The notes under the pieces were generated by a model. The model worked only from the letters and a program-made list of their open reading frames with translations. It did no database searches and had not been told where the DNA came from. Below, piece by piece: positions 39,450 through 47,983 of a stretch of 64,000 nt of DNA. Both the position numbers and the translations under genes were made by a program. How positions within the stretch are numbered: the first letter of the stretch is position 1; each line of letters begins with the position of its first letter. The DNA is from Jannaschia sp. Os4. GTDB taxonomy: Bacteria; Pseudomonadota; Alphaproteobacteria; Rhodobacterales; Rhodobacteraceae. The stretch is taken from the NCBI RefSeq assembly GCF_016820245.1, contig NZ_JAFCAR010000005.1, positions 124,001 through 188,000 of the forward strand, written 5' to 3'.

Positions 39450-39920
39450 ATGAAATTCACGCTCGCCGCCCTCGCGCTCCTCGTCGCGGGAGCGGCCCAC
39501 GCCTGCCCGGACTGGAGCTTCAACGGCCAGCAGGCCAGCTTCTCCGGCAAGGACCTCTGGGCCGCCAAGCGCTTCCCGATCCTCGCCGGCGGGGACCAGG
39601 AGGTCTCGCGTTGCAAGCTGCCCTTCGGATCGGACCGGGGGCGCGGCTACGTGCCGGTGCGTCCTGACTTCACGATCACCCTTTCGGGCCTGCGGCCCTA
39701 CCGCCTCGTGGCGAGCGTCTACTCGGAATGCGACAGCGTGCTCGTGATGAACACCGGCGCGGAGTCGTGGTTCTACGACGACGACGACAACGCGGACAGC
39801 CGCTTGGACGCGCGCATCGTCCTGACGCGGCCGCAGGACGGCATCTTCGACTTCTGGGTCGGCACGCACGACGGCAGCACCTGCAACGCCGTGTTCGAGC
39901 TGGAGACGTTCGACCGCTGA
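39450..39920 (+). CDS. Secreted protein with beta-rich PPC-like region
   Basis: 156 residues with a signal peptide (MKFTLAALALLVAGAAHA, cleavage before CPDW). Four cysteines (in ACPDW, SRCKL, SECDS, STCNA) suggest two disulfides. The second half (GLRPYRLVASVYSECDSVLV, YDDDDNADSRLDARIVLT, GIFDFWVGTHDG) resembles the beta-sandwich PPC-type module of secreted bacterial proteins, including an acidic DDDDN stretch that could bind calcium. No catalytic motif is seen. ATG 39450 is preceded by CCGGAGG. Confidence 0.78.
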   Translation: MKFTLAALALLVAGAAHACPDWSFNGQQASFSGKDLWAAKRFPILAGGDQEVSRCKLPFGSDRGRGYVPVRPDFTITLSGLRPYRLVASVYSECDSVLVMNTGAESWFYDDDDNADSRLDARIVLTRPQDGIFDFWVGTHDGSTCNAVFELETFDR

Positions 39921-39950
39921 GCGCGGCCCCGTGGGTCAGGGGGACGGCCG

Positions 39951-40565
39951 CTACTTGAAGTTGCGGCTGTCCTTGATCTGGTCCCACGCCCACACGACCT
40001 CGGAGAGCTGCTCCTCCTGGCTGCGGTCGCCGCCGTTCATGTCGGGGTGCAGCACCTTGATCAGCTTCTTGTAGGCCTTGCGGATCTCGGCCTTGGTCGC
40101 GGTGTCCTTGGCCTCGAGGATGTCGATGGCCTTGCGCTCGGTCGGCGGGAGGCGGCGGCCCACGGCCTCGCGGCCGGGGTTCTGCGTCGCGTTCCCGCCC
40201 AGCACCTGATGCGCGTCCTCGATGCCGAGCCGCGCCCACGCCCGCTCCTCGACGGACTTGCGGAAGGGGCGGGTCGGCCCCTTCTCCGAGGCCATCGCGG
40301 CCTCCAGCTCGGCCTCGGTCTGGCCCTCGAAGAAGTTCCACTTCTGGTTGTACTCGCGGACGTGGGTCTGGCAGAACCACCACCAGTCGTCCTTCGAGTC
40401 CCGCGACTTGGGCGCGCGGTAGAGCCCCCGCTCTTCGCAGCCCTCCTTGTCGCAAACCCGCTGCGACGTCTCGACCGCCCCCGACATCCCACGGCGTCCC
40501 TTGGTCTGCCGCTTCTTGGCGGTGGACACGCGCATGTCGAACTGGCTGGGGTCGAACTTGTCCAT
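39951..40565 (-). CDS. J-domain (DnaJ-like) protein
   Basis: 204 residues. The N-terminal half is specific to alphaproteobacteria: CDKEGCEERGLYRAPKS...WWWFCQTHVREYNQKWNFFEGQT, with three cysteines and a histidine that may bind metal. The C-terminal J domain (about 145-204) has KAYKKLIKVLHPDMNGG, carrying the HPD motif needed to stimulate DnaK. In many relatives this gene lies between bolA and cobS. Here it is divergent from bolA, but no cobS follows; the next gene is a convergent secreted protein. Confidence 0.9.
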   Translation of the reverse strand: MDKFDPSQFDMRVSTAKKRQTKGRRGMSGAVETSQRVCDKEGCEERGLYRAPKSRDSKDDWWWFCQTHVREYNQKWNFFEGQTEAELEAAMASEKGPTRPFRKSVEERAWARLGIEDAHQVLGGNATQNPGREAVGRRLPPTERKAIDILEAKDTATKAEIRKAYKKLIKVLHPDMNGGDRSQEEQLSEVVWAWDQIKDSRNFK

Positions 40566-40660
40566 GCGGGGGGCTCCGTCGTTCTGCGCGGGGGGGTGTC
40601 CCGCCGGGGAGGCGACAGATTAATCATCGGACCCGCAGAGGGAAGAGGGAGCGAGGCGAA

Positions 40661-40912
40661 ATGTCCATCGAAGCAGAGATGCGCGAGCGGTTGCAGGCCC
40701 TGCAGCCGACCCGGCTGGAGGTCGTGAACCAGTCGCACCTGCATGCGGGCCATGCGGGCGACGACGGGTCCGGCGAGAGCCACTGGCACGTGGCGCTGGC
40801 GACGCCGCGCTTCGAGGGCGTGGGCCGGGTGCAGCGTCACCGGATGGTCCACGCCGCGCTGGGCGACGTGGTGGGCCGCATCCACGCGCTGTCGCTGGAC
40901 CTCTCGGCCTAG
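40661..40912 (+). CDS. BolA-family protein
   Basis: 83 residues with the BolA fold pattern: RLQALQPTRLEVVNQSHLHAGH at the start and the conserved FEGVGRVQRHRMVHAALGD helix. BolA proteins pair with monothiol glutaredoxins around a Fe-S cluster and act in iron metabolism or transcription. A histidine-rich loop (HLHAGHAGDDGSGESHWHV) is present, as in the group. It starts at ATG 40661 with GAGG before it. The stop lies one base from that of the convergent DUF4177 gene. Confidence 0.93.
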   Translation: MSIEAEMRERLQALQPTRLEVVNQSHLHAGHAGDDGSGESHWHVALATPRFEGVGRVQRHRMVHAALGDVVGRIHALSLDLSA

Positions 40913-40913
40913 G

Positions 40914-41498
40914 CTACTCGGCGGCGATGCGGCCGGACCGGGCGGCGAGCAGGTCGATCACGCGCTCGTCGTCCCCGTGCATCTCCGCGTCGGCGAACCC
41001 GGCCCAAGCCGGATCCTCGCGACGGGCGGGCGGCGTGGCGGGGCGCGGGACGGCGACGGGCCGGGACACGGCCTCGGCGGCGGGACGAGGGGCCGGGCCG
41101 CCGCGGCCGGTCCAGAAGCGGCGCGCGGCGACGGGGGCCGCGGGCGCGGCGACCGCGTTCGCGGGCGGCTCCGTCAGGGCGGCGCGCGCCTCGACAGGGG
41201 GCGCGGGGACGGCCTGCGGGGCCTGCGCGACGGCACCGGGCAGGGGGCGGCGGAACACCAGCATCGAATGATGGCGCACCGTCGTCTGGGTCAGGCCGAC
41301 GCGCTCCTCGCAGGGGAGGGTGTCGGTGCGGACGAACTCCCACCCGCTCTCGGCCATGTGGTTGACGACCCGGCTCAAGGCGAGGGCGAAGCGTCCCTCG
41401 CCGGTCCGGACCCCGCGCGCCCGTTCGCCCCGGCGGGGAGCGGGGACGACGCGGTATTCATGGGTCTGCGGGGCGGGGCTGTCGGTCGTGTCGCTCAT
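40914..41498 (-). CDS. DUF4177-domain protein
   Basis: 194 residues. The N-terminal 80 residues match DUF4177 (HEYRVVPAPRRGERARGVRTGEGRFALAL, then NHMAESGWEFVRTDTLPCEERVG, then MLVFRRPL). The remainder is a low-complexity Ala/Pro/Arg linker that ends with a short conserved piece (MHGDDERVIDLLAARSGRIAAE). No membrane segment. The function is unknown. Single gene between bolA and gatB. Confidence 0.8.
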   Translation of the reverse strand: MSDTTDSPAPQTHEYRVVPAPRRGERARGVRTGEGRFALALSRVVNHMAESGWEFVRTDTLPCEERVGLTQTTVRHHSMLVFRRPLPGAVAQAPQAVPAPPVEARAALTEPPANAVAAPAAPVAARRFWTGRGGPAPRPAAEAVSRPVAVPRPATPPARREDPAWAGFADAEMHGDDERVIDLLAARSGRIAAE

Positions 41499-41580
41499 GC
41501 GGCGAGATTACGGCAGGGTCTTGGCGAAGTCGCGGTCCATCGCGCGGACGGATCGTTCGCGGCGGGGAAACGCGCGGCCC

Positions 41581-43095
41581 CTAGAGGCCGAGCTTCGCCC
41601 GCACCGCCGCGTCCACCGCCTTGGGGTTCGCCTTGCCGCCCGTGGCCTTCATCACCTGGCCGACGAACCAGCCCGCCAGCTTGGGGTTCGCGCGGGCCTT
41701 CTCGACCTGCGCGGGGTTGGTGGCGACGATCTCGTCCACGGCGGCGTCGATGGCGCCGGTGTCGGTGACCTGCCGCATGCCGCGCTCGTCGACGATCGCC
41801 TCGGGGTCGCCGCCCTCGGTGTAGACGATCTCGAAGAGGTCCTTGGCGATCTTGCCGGAAATGGCGTCCGAGGTGATCAGCCGGATGATCGCGCCCAGCT
41901 GCGCGGGCGAGACGGGGCTGTCGGCGATGCCGCGGTCGTCCTTCTTCAGCCGCCCGAAGAGGTCGTTGATGACCCAGTTGGCGGCGAGCTTGCCGTTGCC
42001 GGCCTCGGCCGCGACCGCCTCGAAGAAGGCGGCGTCCTCGGTGTCCGCCGTCAGCACGCTCGCGTCGTAGTCCGACAGGCCGAAGTCCGACACGAACCGC
42101 GCCTTCTTGGCGTCGGGCAACTCAGGCAGGGCGGCGGCGATGTCGTCCACCCAATCCTGCTCGATCTCCAAGGGCAGGAGGTCGGGGTCGGGGAAGTAGC
42201 GGTAGTCGTGCGCCTCCTCCTTGGAGCGCATGGACCGCGTCTCGCCCCGGTCGGGATCGTAGAGCCGCGTCTCCTGCACCACCGCGCCGCCGCCCTCGAG
42301 GATGGCGATCTGGCGCCGGGCCTCGACGTCGATGGCCTGCTGGATGAATCGCATCGAGTTCATGTTCTTGATCTCGCAGCGCGTGCCGAGATGGGAGAAG
42401 TCCTGCGTCTCCTGATACTTCTCGTACTGGCCCGGACGGCAGACCGAGACGTTCACGTCCGCGCGCAGGTTGCCGTTCTGCATGTTGCCGTCGCAGGTGC
42501 CGAGGTAGCGCATGATCTGGCGCAGCTTGACGATGTAGGCCGCCGCCTCCTCCGGGCCGCGGATGTCGGGGCGCGAGACGATCTCCATGAGCGCCACGCC
42601 CGTGCGGTTGAGGTCCACGAAGGACGCGGCCGGGTCCATGTCGTGGATCGACTTGCCCGCGTCCTGTTCCAGATGGATGCGCTCGATGCGGACGGTGCGC
42701 GCCGTGCCGTCGCCCAGCTCCACCAGCACCTCCCCCTCGCCGACGATGGGGTGGTAGAGCTGGCTGATCTGATAGCCCTGCGGCAGGTCGGGGTAGAAGT
42801 AGTTCTTGCGATCGAAGGCCGAGCGCAGGTTGATCCCGGCCCTGAGGCCGAGGCCGGTGCGGACCGCCTGCGCCACGCAGAACTCGTTGATGACCGGCAG
42901 CATCCCCGGCATGCCCGCGTCCACGAAGGCCACGTTGCTGTTCGGCTCCGCGCCGAAGCGGGTGGAGGCGCCGGAGAAGAGCTTGGCGTTGGACGAGACC
43001 TGCGCGTGGACCTCCATCCCGATGACGAGTTCCCAGTCGTGCTTGTCGCCCGCGATGGTCTTGGGCGTGGGCAGGGGCATCGTGTGGTCGAGCAT
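41581..43095 (-). CDS. gatB: Asp-tRNA(Asn)/Glu-tRNA(Gln) amidotransferase subunit B
   Basis: The tRNA-binding and kinase subunit of GatCAB, which converts mischarged Glu-tRNA(Gln) and Asp-tRNA(Asn) to the amide forms. It has 504 residues with [12 protein letters not shown] near the start, the signature region [17 protein letters not shown], and a C-terminal YqeY-like helical tail. ATG 43095 is set by homology. gatA and gatC are not in the window, so the operon is split, as is common in this group. Confidence 0.97.
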   Translation of the reverse strand: MLDHTMPLPTPKTIAGDKHDWELVIGMEVHAQVSSNAKLFSGASTRFGAEPNSNVAFVDAGMPGMLPVINEFCVAQAVRTGLGLRAGINLRSAFDRKNYFYPDLPQGYQISQLYHPIVGEGEVLVELGDGTARTVRIERIHLEQDAGKSIHDMDPAASFVDLNRTGVALMEIVSRPDIRGPEEAAAYIVKLRQIMRYLGTCDGNMQNGNLRADVNVSVCRPGQYEKYQETQDFSHLGTRCEIKNMNSMRFIQQAIDVEARRQIAILEGGGAVVQETRLYDPDRGETRSMRSKEEAHDYRYFPDPDLLPLEIEQDWVDDIAAALPELPDAKKARFVSDFGLSDYDASVLTADTEDAAFFEAVAAEAGNGKLAANWVINDLFGRLKKDDRGIADSPVSPAQLGAIIRLITSDAISGKIAKDLFEIVYTEGGDPEAIVDERGMRQVTDTGAIDAAVDEIVATNPAQVEKARANPKLAGWFVGQVMKATGGKANPKAVDAAVRAKLGL

Positions 43096-43211
43096 GGCGG
43101 CCTCCGGGACTGTCGGGGCCCCGATTAGGCCGCGCGGACGGGGGCGGCAAGCCGCGGCGCCCCCCGGCGGAACACTGCGTGTCCGGCCGGGCGACGGCGC
43201 ACCTTTTGCAG

Positions 43212-43229
43212 CCATGTCCAGCGACATGG
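43212..43229. promoter_or_regulatory. Inverted repeat CCATGTC-N4-GACATGG
   Basis: Two perfect seven-base arms around CAGC, in the 261-base gap between divergent gatB and the transglycosylase gene. A second short palindrome, GGAAC-CC-GTTCC, lies at 43250-43261. Both are candidate operators. Confidence 0.45.
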
Positions 43230-43356
43230 TAGGGGGCAGGGAATCGTGGGGAACCCGTTCCGGTTGATCGCTAGGACGACCGGGCTACCCTGCGGGCCGA
43301 GAGGCCGGCTCCGCCTTCGGGCGAGGGACCGGTCCGAGAGACGTCCGGGGGGACTG

Positions 43357-44250
43357 ATGAGACGACTGCTAGCCAAGGCCGCCCGCTGGGGCACGGCCGC
43401 CTGCGTGGCGAGCGCCACCGCCATGGGGTCGCTTCCGGCGATCGCGCAGCAGACCGCCTTCGTGGCCAACGGCTTCGCGGCCGCGACGGCCGCCCCGGCG
43501 CCCATCCTCGCCTCCGCCCGCCCGATCGCGCGCCCCCGCGCCGAGCCGATGCCGGACCTGCGCTGGGACCACGTCCGAGGCTCCTCGCGCTGGACCCGCG
43601 CCATCATGCGCGCCATCGACAGCCACGGGCAGAAGCTCACGCAGACCGTCCCCGACGACATCGACGCTTGGTGCCCGGCCTATCCGGACGCCTCCGAGTG
43701 GGAGCGCAAGGCGTTCTGGGCGGGCCTGCTCTCGACCCTCGCCAAGCACGAGAGCACCTACGACCCCCGCGCCGTCGGCGGCGGCGGCCTGTGGTACGGC
43801 CTAGTGCAGATCCTGCCCGCCACGGCGCGCGGCTACGGCTGCCAGGCGCGGACGGGCGACGCGCTGAAGGACGGCGTGCTGAACATGTCCTGCGCGGTGC
43901 GCATCCTGAACGTGACCATCCCGCGCGACAACGTCGTGGCGCGCAACTGGCGAGGCGTGGCCGCCGACTGGGGGCCGTTCCACTCCCGCCGCAAGCGCGA
44001 GGACATGCGGCGCTGGATCAGCTCGCAGCCCTTCTGCGCGGGCCTGCCCGCCTCGCCGGTGCCGGCGCCCAAGCCGGACTGGATCGCGGAGCTCGACCCC
44101 GGCGCGTGGACCGAGCCGGAGATGATCCCGCTCTTCGTCTCGTGGGAGATGGACAAGGAGTTCCTCCTCGGGCCGTCCGCGTGGTCGTCGGCCGGATCCG
44201 CCGTAGCCCGCGAGGAGACCTTCGCACCGATCCTGCTCGCCCGCGACTAG
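43357..44250 (+). CDS. Secreted lytic transglycosylase, SLT domain
   Basis: Cleaves the glycan strands of peptidoglycan. It has 297 residues with a signal peptide (to about residue 30, PAIAQQ). A Pro/Ala-rich linker (40-66) leads to a lysozyme-like domain with the catalytic glutamate E132 in LAKHESTYDPRAVG and the following GGLWYGLVQILPATARGYGC. Cysteines at CPAYP, GCQA, MSCAV and PFCAG could be paired. The C-terminal tail ends PILLARD. It is divergent from gatB, and its stop shares CTAG with the convergent AEC transporter. Confidence 0.86.
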   Translation: MRRLLAKAARWGTAACVASATAMGSLPAIAQQTAFVANGFAAATAAPAPILASARPIARPRAEPMPDLRWDHVRGSSRWTRAIMRAIDSHGQKLTQTVPDDIDAWCPAYPDASEWERKAFWAGLLSTLAKHESTYDPRAVGGGGLWYGLVQILPATARGYGCQARTGDALKDGVLNMSCAVRILNVTIPRDNVVARNWRGVAADWGPFHSRRKREDMRRWISSQPFCAGLPASPVPAPKPDWIAELDPGAWTEPEMIPLFVSWEMDKEFLLGPSAWSSAGSAVAREETFAPILLARD

Positions 44251-45176
44251 CCCAAGAGCCAGAGCCACCCGCTCACCGTCGCCACGCTGGCGCCCGTCCC
44301 GATCAGGACGCTCGACGCGCTGATCCGCACGGCGCGGCCCTCCATCGCGGCGAAGAGGTAGCTGTTGACGCCGGGCGCCATCGCCGCCGTCAGCACCGCC
44401 GCGCGCGTGGCGGCGTCCGACAGGCCGAGCAGGGCGGCCATGCCCCACGTCCACGCGGGATGGACGATCAGCGCCACGCCGCACACGAGGAGGATGCCGC
44501 GCGCGTCGCCCTCCGGACGGTACTGCACGAGGACGCCGCCCAGCCCGAACAGCGCGACGGGCAGGGCAGCGGAGGCGACGAGCTGGACCGGCTCCTCCAC
44601 GAGGCGGGGCAGGGCGAGGCCCGAGAGGTTCGCCGCGATCCCGGCCGCCACGCCGAGCATCAGCGCGTTGCGCGACAGCTTGCGCGCCACGGTCCGCAGC
44701 CCCGCCGCGAGGCCCCCGCCGCCAGCGCGCACGGCCTCCATCGTGGAGATGCCGACGAGGTAGCAGAACGCCGCGTGCAGCGCGATGATCGCGAAGTTCG
44801 GCGCGAGGCTGTCGGTCCCGTAGGCCCGCTCGGCGATGGGCAGGCCGAGCAGCACGGTGTTCGCGAACATCGCCGCGAAGCCCACCGCCACCGCGTCCTC
44901 CCAGCCGCGCCGGAGCCAGAGGCGCGTGCCGAGGATGCCCAACGCGAAGCAGGCGAGGGAGCCGGAGTAGTAGGCCGCGAGCAGCGCGAGGTCGAACCCC
45001 GCCGACAGGTCGAGGCGCGTCATCGCGAGGAACAGCAGGCAGGGGATGGCGAAGCGCTGGGTGAACACCATCAGCCCGTCGACCTGCCCCTGCGAGAAGA
45101 GCCCCCGCCATACGGCGAGGTAGCCCGCCCCGATCAGCAGGAAGACCGGGACCGTGACCGCGAGGACGTCGAGCAT
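44247..45176 (-). CDS. AEC-family (auxin efflux carrier) transporter
   Basis: An inner-membrane secondary transporter of 309 residues with about ten hydrophobic helices. The family pattern is visible in the N-terminal VPVFLLIGAGYLAVWRGLFSQGQVDGLMVFTQRFAIPCLLF and in the later helix containing AALPVALFGLGGVLVQY. Bacterial members export or import small carboxylates; the substrate is unknown. The last codons overlap those of the transglycosylase gene in CTAG. Confidence 0.9.
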   Translation of the reverse strand: MLDVLAVTVPVFLLIGAGYLAVWRGLFSQGQVDGLMVFTQRFAIPCLLFLAMTRLDLSAGFDLALLAAYYSGSLACFALGILGTRLWLRRGWEDAVAVGFAAMFANTVLLGLPIAERAYGTDSLAPNFAIIALHAAFCYLVGISTMEAVRAGGGGLAAGLRTVARKLSRNALMLGVAAGIAANLSGLALPRLVEEPVQLVASAALPVALFGLGGVLVQYRPEGDARGILLVCGVALIVHPAWTWGMAALLGLSDAATRAAVLTAAMAPGVNSYLFAAMEGRAVRISASSVLIGTGASVATVSGWLWLLG

Positions 45177-45208
45177 GGCGGGCCTCCCGACGAGCCCCCG
45201 CCCTCGTC

Positions 45209-45251
45209 ATGGCCGAGATACCTCGGGGGGCCGGGGCGGAGACCCCGGCGG
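45209..45251 (+). repeat. Intergenic hairpin-plus-tail repeat, copy 3
   Basis: ATGGCCGAGATACCTCGGGG, then GGCCGGGGCGGAGACCCCGGCGG. It matches the minus-strand reading of 7350-7400 in order and spacing (tail, then GC hairpin CCGGGG/CCCCGG), with several base differences. It lies between the AEC and MBL genes, next to the MBL stop. Confidence 0.6.
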
Positions 45252-45253
45252 TC

Positions 45254-46060
45254 TCAGTCGAGCGTCACCGTCATCCCGTCGTAGGCGACCTCCACGTGGG
45301 CGGGCGTCTCCGCCGACAGGGTGGCGTAGTCGAGGTCGTTGTGCAGGTCCGTCAGCACCGCGCGGCGGGGCGCGACCCGCTCGATCCACCCCAGCGCCTG
45401 CTCGAGGTTGAGATGCGACGGGTGCGGCGCCCGGCGGAGCGCGTCGAGGATCCACACGTCCAGCCCCTCGAGGAGCGGCAGCGACGCGGTCGGGACGTCG
45501 TGGAAGTCGGGGATGTAGGCGAGGCCGCCCACGCGGAAGCCGAGCGCGTCGATCTCGCCGTGATGCACCGGCACCGGGGTGAGGGTGATCGGCCCCCCCG
45601 CGCCCTCGACCACGACGTCGCCCTCGATGGGCCGGCGCTCGATCAGGGGCGGGTAGGACGAGCCCTCGGGCGTCTCGAAGATGTAGGCGAAGCGGTGGAC
45701 GAGCTGCCCGAAGGTCGCGTCGTCGCACCAGCCGGGCAGGCGGCGGCGCATCGCAATCACGATCATCCGCAGGTCGTCGATCCCGTGCACGTGGTCGGCA
45801 TGGGCGTGGGTCCAGACCACGCCGTCCAGCGCGCCGACGCCCGCCTTCAGCAGTTGCGCGCGCAGGTCCGGGCCGGTGTCGATCAGCACGCGGGTCGTGC
45901 CCTCGGCGCCGTCCCGCTCGATCAGCATCGCGCAGCGGGACCGGCGGTTCCGCGGCTCCGCCGGGTCGCACGCGCCCCAGCCCCCGTGCCCGTCCGGCCC
46001 GCCGAGGCGCGGGACGCCACCGGACGAGCCGCAGCCGAGGATCGTGAAGCGAAGCGTCAT
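45254..46060 (-). CDS. MBL-fold metallo-hydrolase (PhnP-like)
   Basis: 268 residues of the metallo-beta-lactamase fold. The first strand-loop is FTILGCGSSGGVPRLGG. The metal-binding motif is THAHADHVHGID, and further metal ligands occur in PVHHGEIDALGF, YIPDFHD and TDLHNDLDY. Sequence and partner match the hydrolase that usually follows tatD in alphaproteobacteria, related to PhnP phosphodiesterases. The substrate is not known. It lies 56 bases downstream of tatD on the same strand. Confidence 0.9.
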   Translation of the reverse strand: MTLRFTILGCGSSGGVPRLGGPDGHGGWGACDPAEPRNRRSRCAMLIERDGAEGTTRVLIDTGPDLRAQLLKAGVGALDGVVWTHAHADHVHGIDDLRMIVIAMRRRLPGWCDDATFGQLVHRFAYIFETPEGSSYPPLIERRPIEGDVVVEGAGGPITLTPVPVHHGEIDALGFRVGGLAYIPDFHDVPTASLPLLEGLDVWILDALRRAPHPSHLNLEQALGWIERVAPRRAVLTDLHNDLDYATLSAETPAHVEVAYDGMTVTLD

Positions 46061-46116
46061 GGGCCGGTCATGGCGCGGGCCGGGGGTGGCGGCAACCGTT
46101 CATCACGGGGGACGGC

Positions 46117-46899
46117 TCAGGCCGCCTTGGCGAACAGGCGCTCGAAATTCCGCTCCGTCGCCGCCGCGAAGGCCTCCGCCGACAAGCCGAACACCTCGGC
46201 GCCGACCGCGGCGGTATGGGCCGCGAAGGCCGGCTCGTTCCGCTTCCCCCGGTGCGGGGGCGGGGCGAGGTAGGGCGCGTCCGTCTCGACCAGCAACCGG
46301 TCGAGCGGCGCGTCCGCGAAGATCGCGCGCAGGTCGGCCGACTTCGGGAAGGCCGCGATGCCCGACATCGACAGGTAGAACCCGAGGTCGAGCGCCGCCT
46401 CGGCCAGCGCGCGGCCCGACGAGAAGCAGTGCATCACGCAGCCATAGGCCCCGGCGCGGTGCTCCTCGGACAGGATGCGCGCCATGTCGTCGTCGGCGTC
46501 CCGCGCGTGGATGATGAGCGGCAGGCCCGTGACCCGCGCCGCCTCGATGTGGACGCGCAGGCTCTCCTGCTGCACCGCGGCGCTGTCGGCGGTGTAGTGG
46601 TAGTCAAGCCCCGTCTCCCCGATCCCGACCATCTTCGGATGCGCCGCCAGCGCCACGAGCTCGTCCACGGAGGCCATCGGCTCGTCGGCGGCGCTCATGG
46701 GATGGGTGCCCGCCGCCCAGAACACGGGGCAGTGCGCATCGGCGAGGGCGCGCACCGCGCCTGCGGCGCGGAGCTTGGTGCAGATCGTCACCATCCGGTG
46801 CACCCCGGCTGCGGCGGCGCGCGCGACGACGTCGCCCACGTCCTCGAAGTCCGGGAAGTCGAGGTGGCAGTGGCTGTCGGTCAGGCGGGGCGCGGTCAT
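46117..46899 (-). CDS. TatD-family metal-dependent hydrolase
   Basis: A cytoplasmic TIM-barrel hydrolase of 260 residues; the family includes 3'-5' exonucleases acting on DNA and D-aminoacyl-tRNA-related substrates. Metal ligands are visible in TDSHCHLDF, the glutamate of GIGETGLDYHY, LIIHARDADDD, MHCFSSG and the aspartate of LVETDAPYLAP. ATG 46899 is chosen as the family start. It is divergent from the SPOR-dacA-tmk-holB genes, whereas in many relatives tatD lies downstream of holB on the same strand. Confidence 0.94.
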   Translation of the reverse strand: MTAPRLTDSHCHLDFPDFEDVGDVVARAAAAGVHRMVTICTKLRAAGAVRALADAHCPVFWAAGTHPMSAADEPMASVDELVALAAHPKMVGIGETGLDYHYTADSAAVQQESLRVHIEAARVTGLPLIIHARDADDDMARILSEEHRAGAYGCVMHCFSSGRALAEAALDLGFYLSMSGIAAFPKSADLRAIFADAPLDRLLVETDAPYLAPPPHRGKRNEPAFAAHTAAVGAEVFGLSAEAFAAATERNFERLFAKAA

Positions 46900-47062
46900 G
46901 GGGCGCGGCCTAGGGACTGGGCCGCCGGAGGGCAAGCAGGCCACGGGTCCCCGCCGATGCGCGCGCAGGGGGAGGGGAGGGGTTCACAGGTCGCCCCCCG
47001 CGCGCTAGCGTTTCGCCCAACGAGGCCCCTCAAGGGGTCCGAACGGGCAGTGCAGAGGCGAC

Positions 47063-47944
47063 ATGCGACAGGCAATCCGGGCCTTGGCCCCCTCCCTCAT
47101 CCTGTGCGGCCTCGCGGCCTGCAACCCCGCCGACCTCGTGAGCCGGGGCGACCGGGCCGACGACGGCACCCTCTCGGCGGGCGACAGCGTCCGGCTGGTG
47201 GAGCGCGACGTCGAGGCGCCGCAGGTCTTCTCCATGGAGGATCGCGGCGTCTGGGACGGCCGGCCCTCGCTGGGCGGCGTCTGGGTCGCCGCGCCGGGCG
47301 TCGAGGATCCCGAGCGCGTCATCATCCGCAACGAGGCGACGGGCAAGTTCGTGATCGGCGCGCTGTTCAAGCGCGACCGGGAGGTCACCGGCCCGCCGCT
47401 GCAGCTCTCGTCCGACGCCGCCGCCGCGCTGGGCCTCTCCGCCGGGGCCGTGGGGCCGGTCTCCGTGGTGGCGCTCCGCCGCGAGGAGGTGCCCGAGGGC
47501 ACGCCCGACGCCAAGGACGCCGCGGCTCTGCCCGACATGGACGTCGCGGCCATCGACGCCGCCGTGGCCGATGCCGGGGCGGACGCCGCGCCGCTCGCCG
47601 CCCCCGAGGTCGCCGTCGCGCCGGACCCGGTCGAGACGGCCGCGCTGGAGCCCTCGACCGCGCCGCTCGCGCCCGCCCTCGATGCGCCGCTCGACCGGGG
47701 CGCGTCGCCGCTCGACAAGCCGTTCGTCCAGATCGGCTACTTCTCGGAGGAGCAGAACGCCCGCAACACCGCGACCGCGCTGCGCGGCGCGGGGATCGTG
47801 CCGACCGTGGCGCAGGACACCATCCGGGGCCGCACCTTCTGGCGCGTGTTCGTCGGGCCGTCGATGTCCGCCCGCGACCGGGCGGCGGTGATCCGCAAGG
47901 TCCAGGCCTTGGGCTTCGGCGACGCCTATCCCGTCCGGGGCTGA
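47063..47944 (+). CDS. SPOR-domain lipoprotein
   Basis: 293 residues. The signal peptide ends in a lipobox (GLAAC, C20), so it is probably a lipid-anchored periplasmic protein. A conserved N-terminal region (about 25-135) is followed by an Ala/Pro/Asp linker and a C-terminal SPOR domain (about 220-293; KPFVQIGYFSEEQNARNTA, RTFWRVFVGPSMSARDRAAV) that binds denuded glycan at the division site. It lies 39 bases before dacA, a frequent alphaproteobacterial pairing, which supports a septal cell-wall role. Confidence 0.88.
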   Translation: MRQAIRALAPSLILCGLAACNPADLVSRGDRADDGTLSAGDSVRLVERDVEAPQVFSMEDRGVWDGRPSLGGVWVAAPGVEDPERVIIRNEATGKFVIGALFKRDREVTGPPLQLSSDAAAALGLSAGAVGPVSVVALRREEVPEGTPDAKDAAALPDMDVAAIDAAVADAGADAAPLAAPEVAVAPDPVETAALEPSTAPLAPALDAPLDRGASPLDKPFVQIGYFSEEQNARNTATALRGAGIVPTVAQDTIRGRTFWRVFVGPSMSARDRAAVIRKVQALGFGDAYPVRG

Positions 47945-47983
47945 CACCCTATATCGCCCCGGACCTGCAATCCGGAGATTTCA

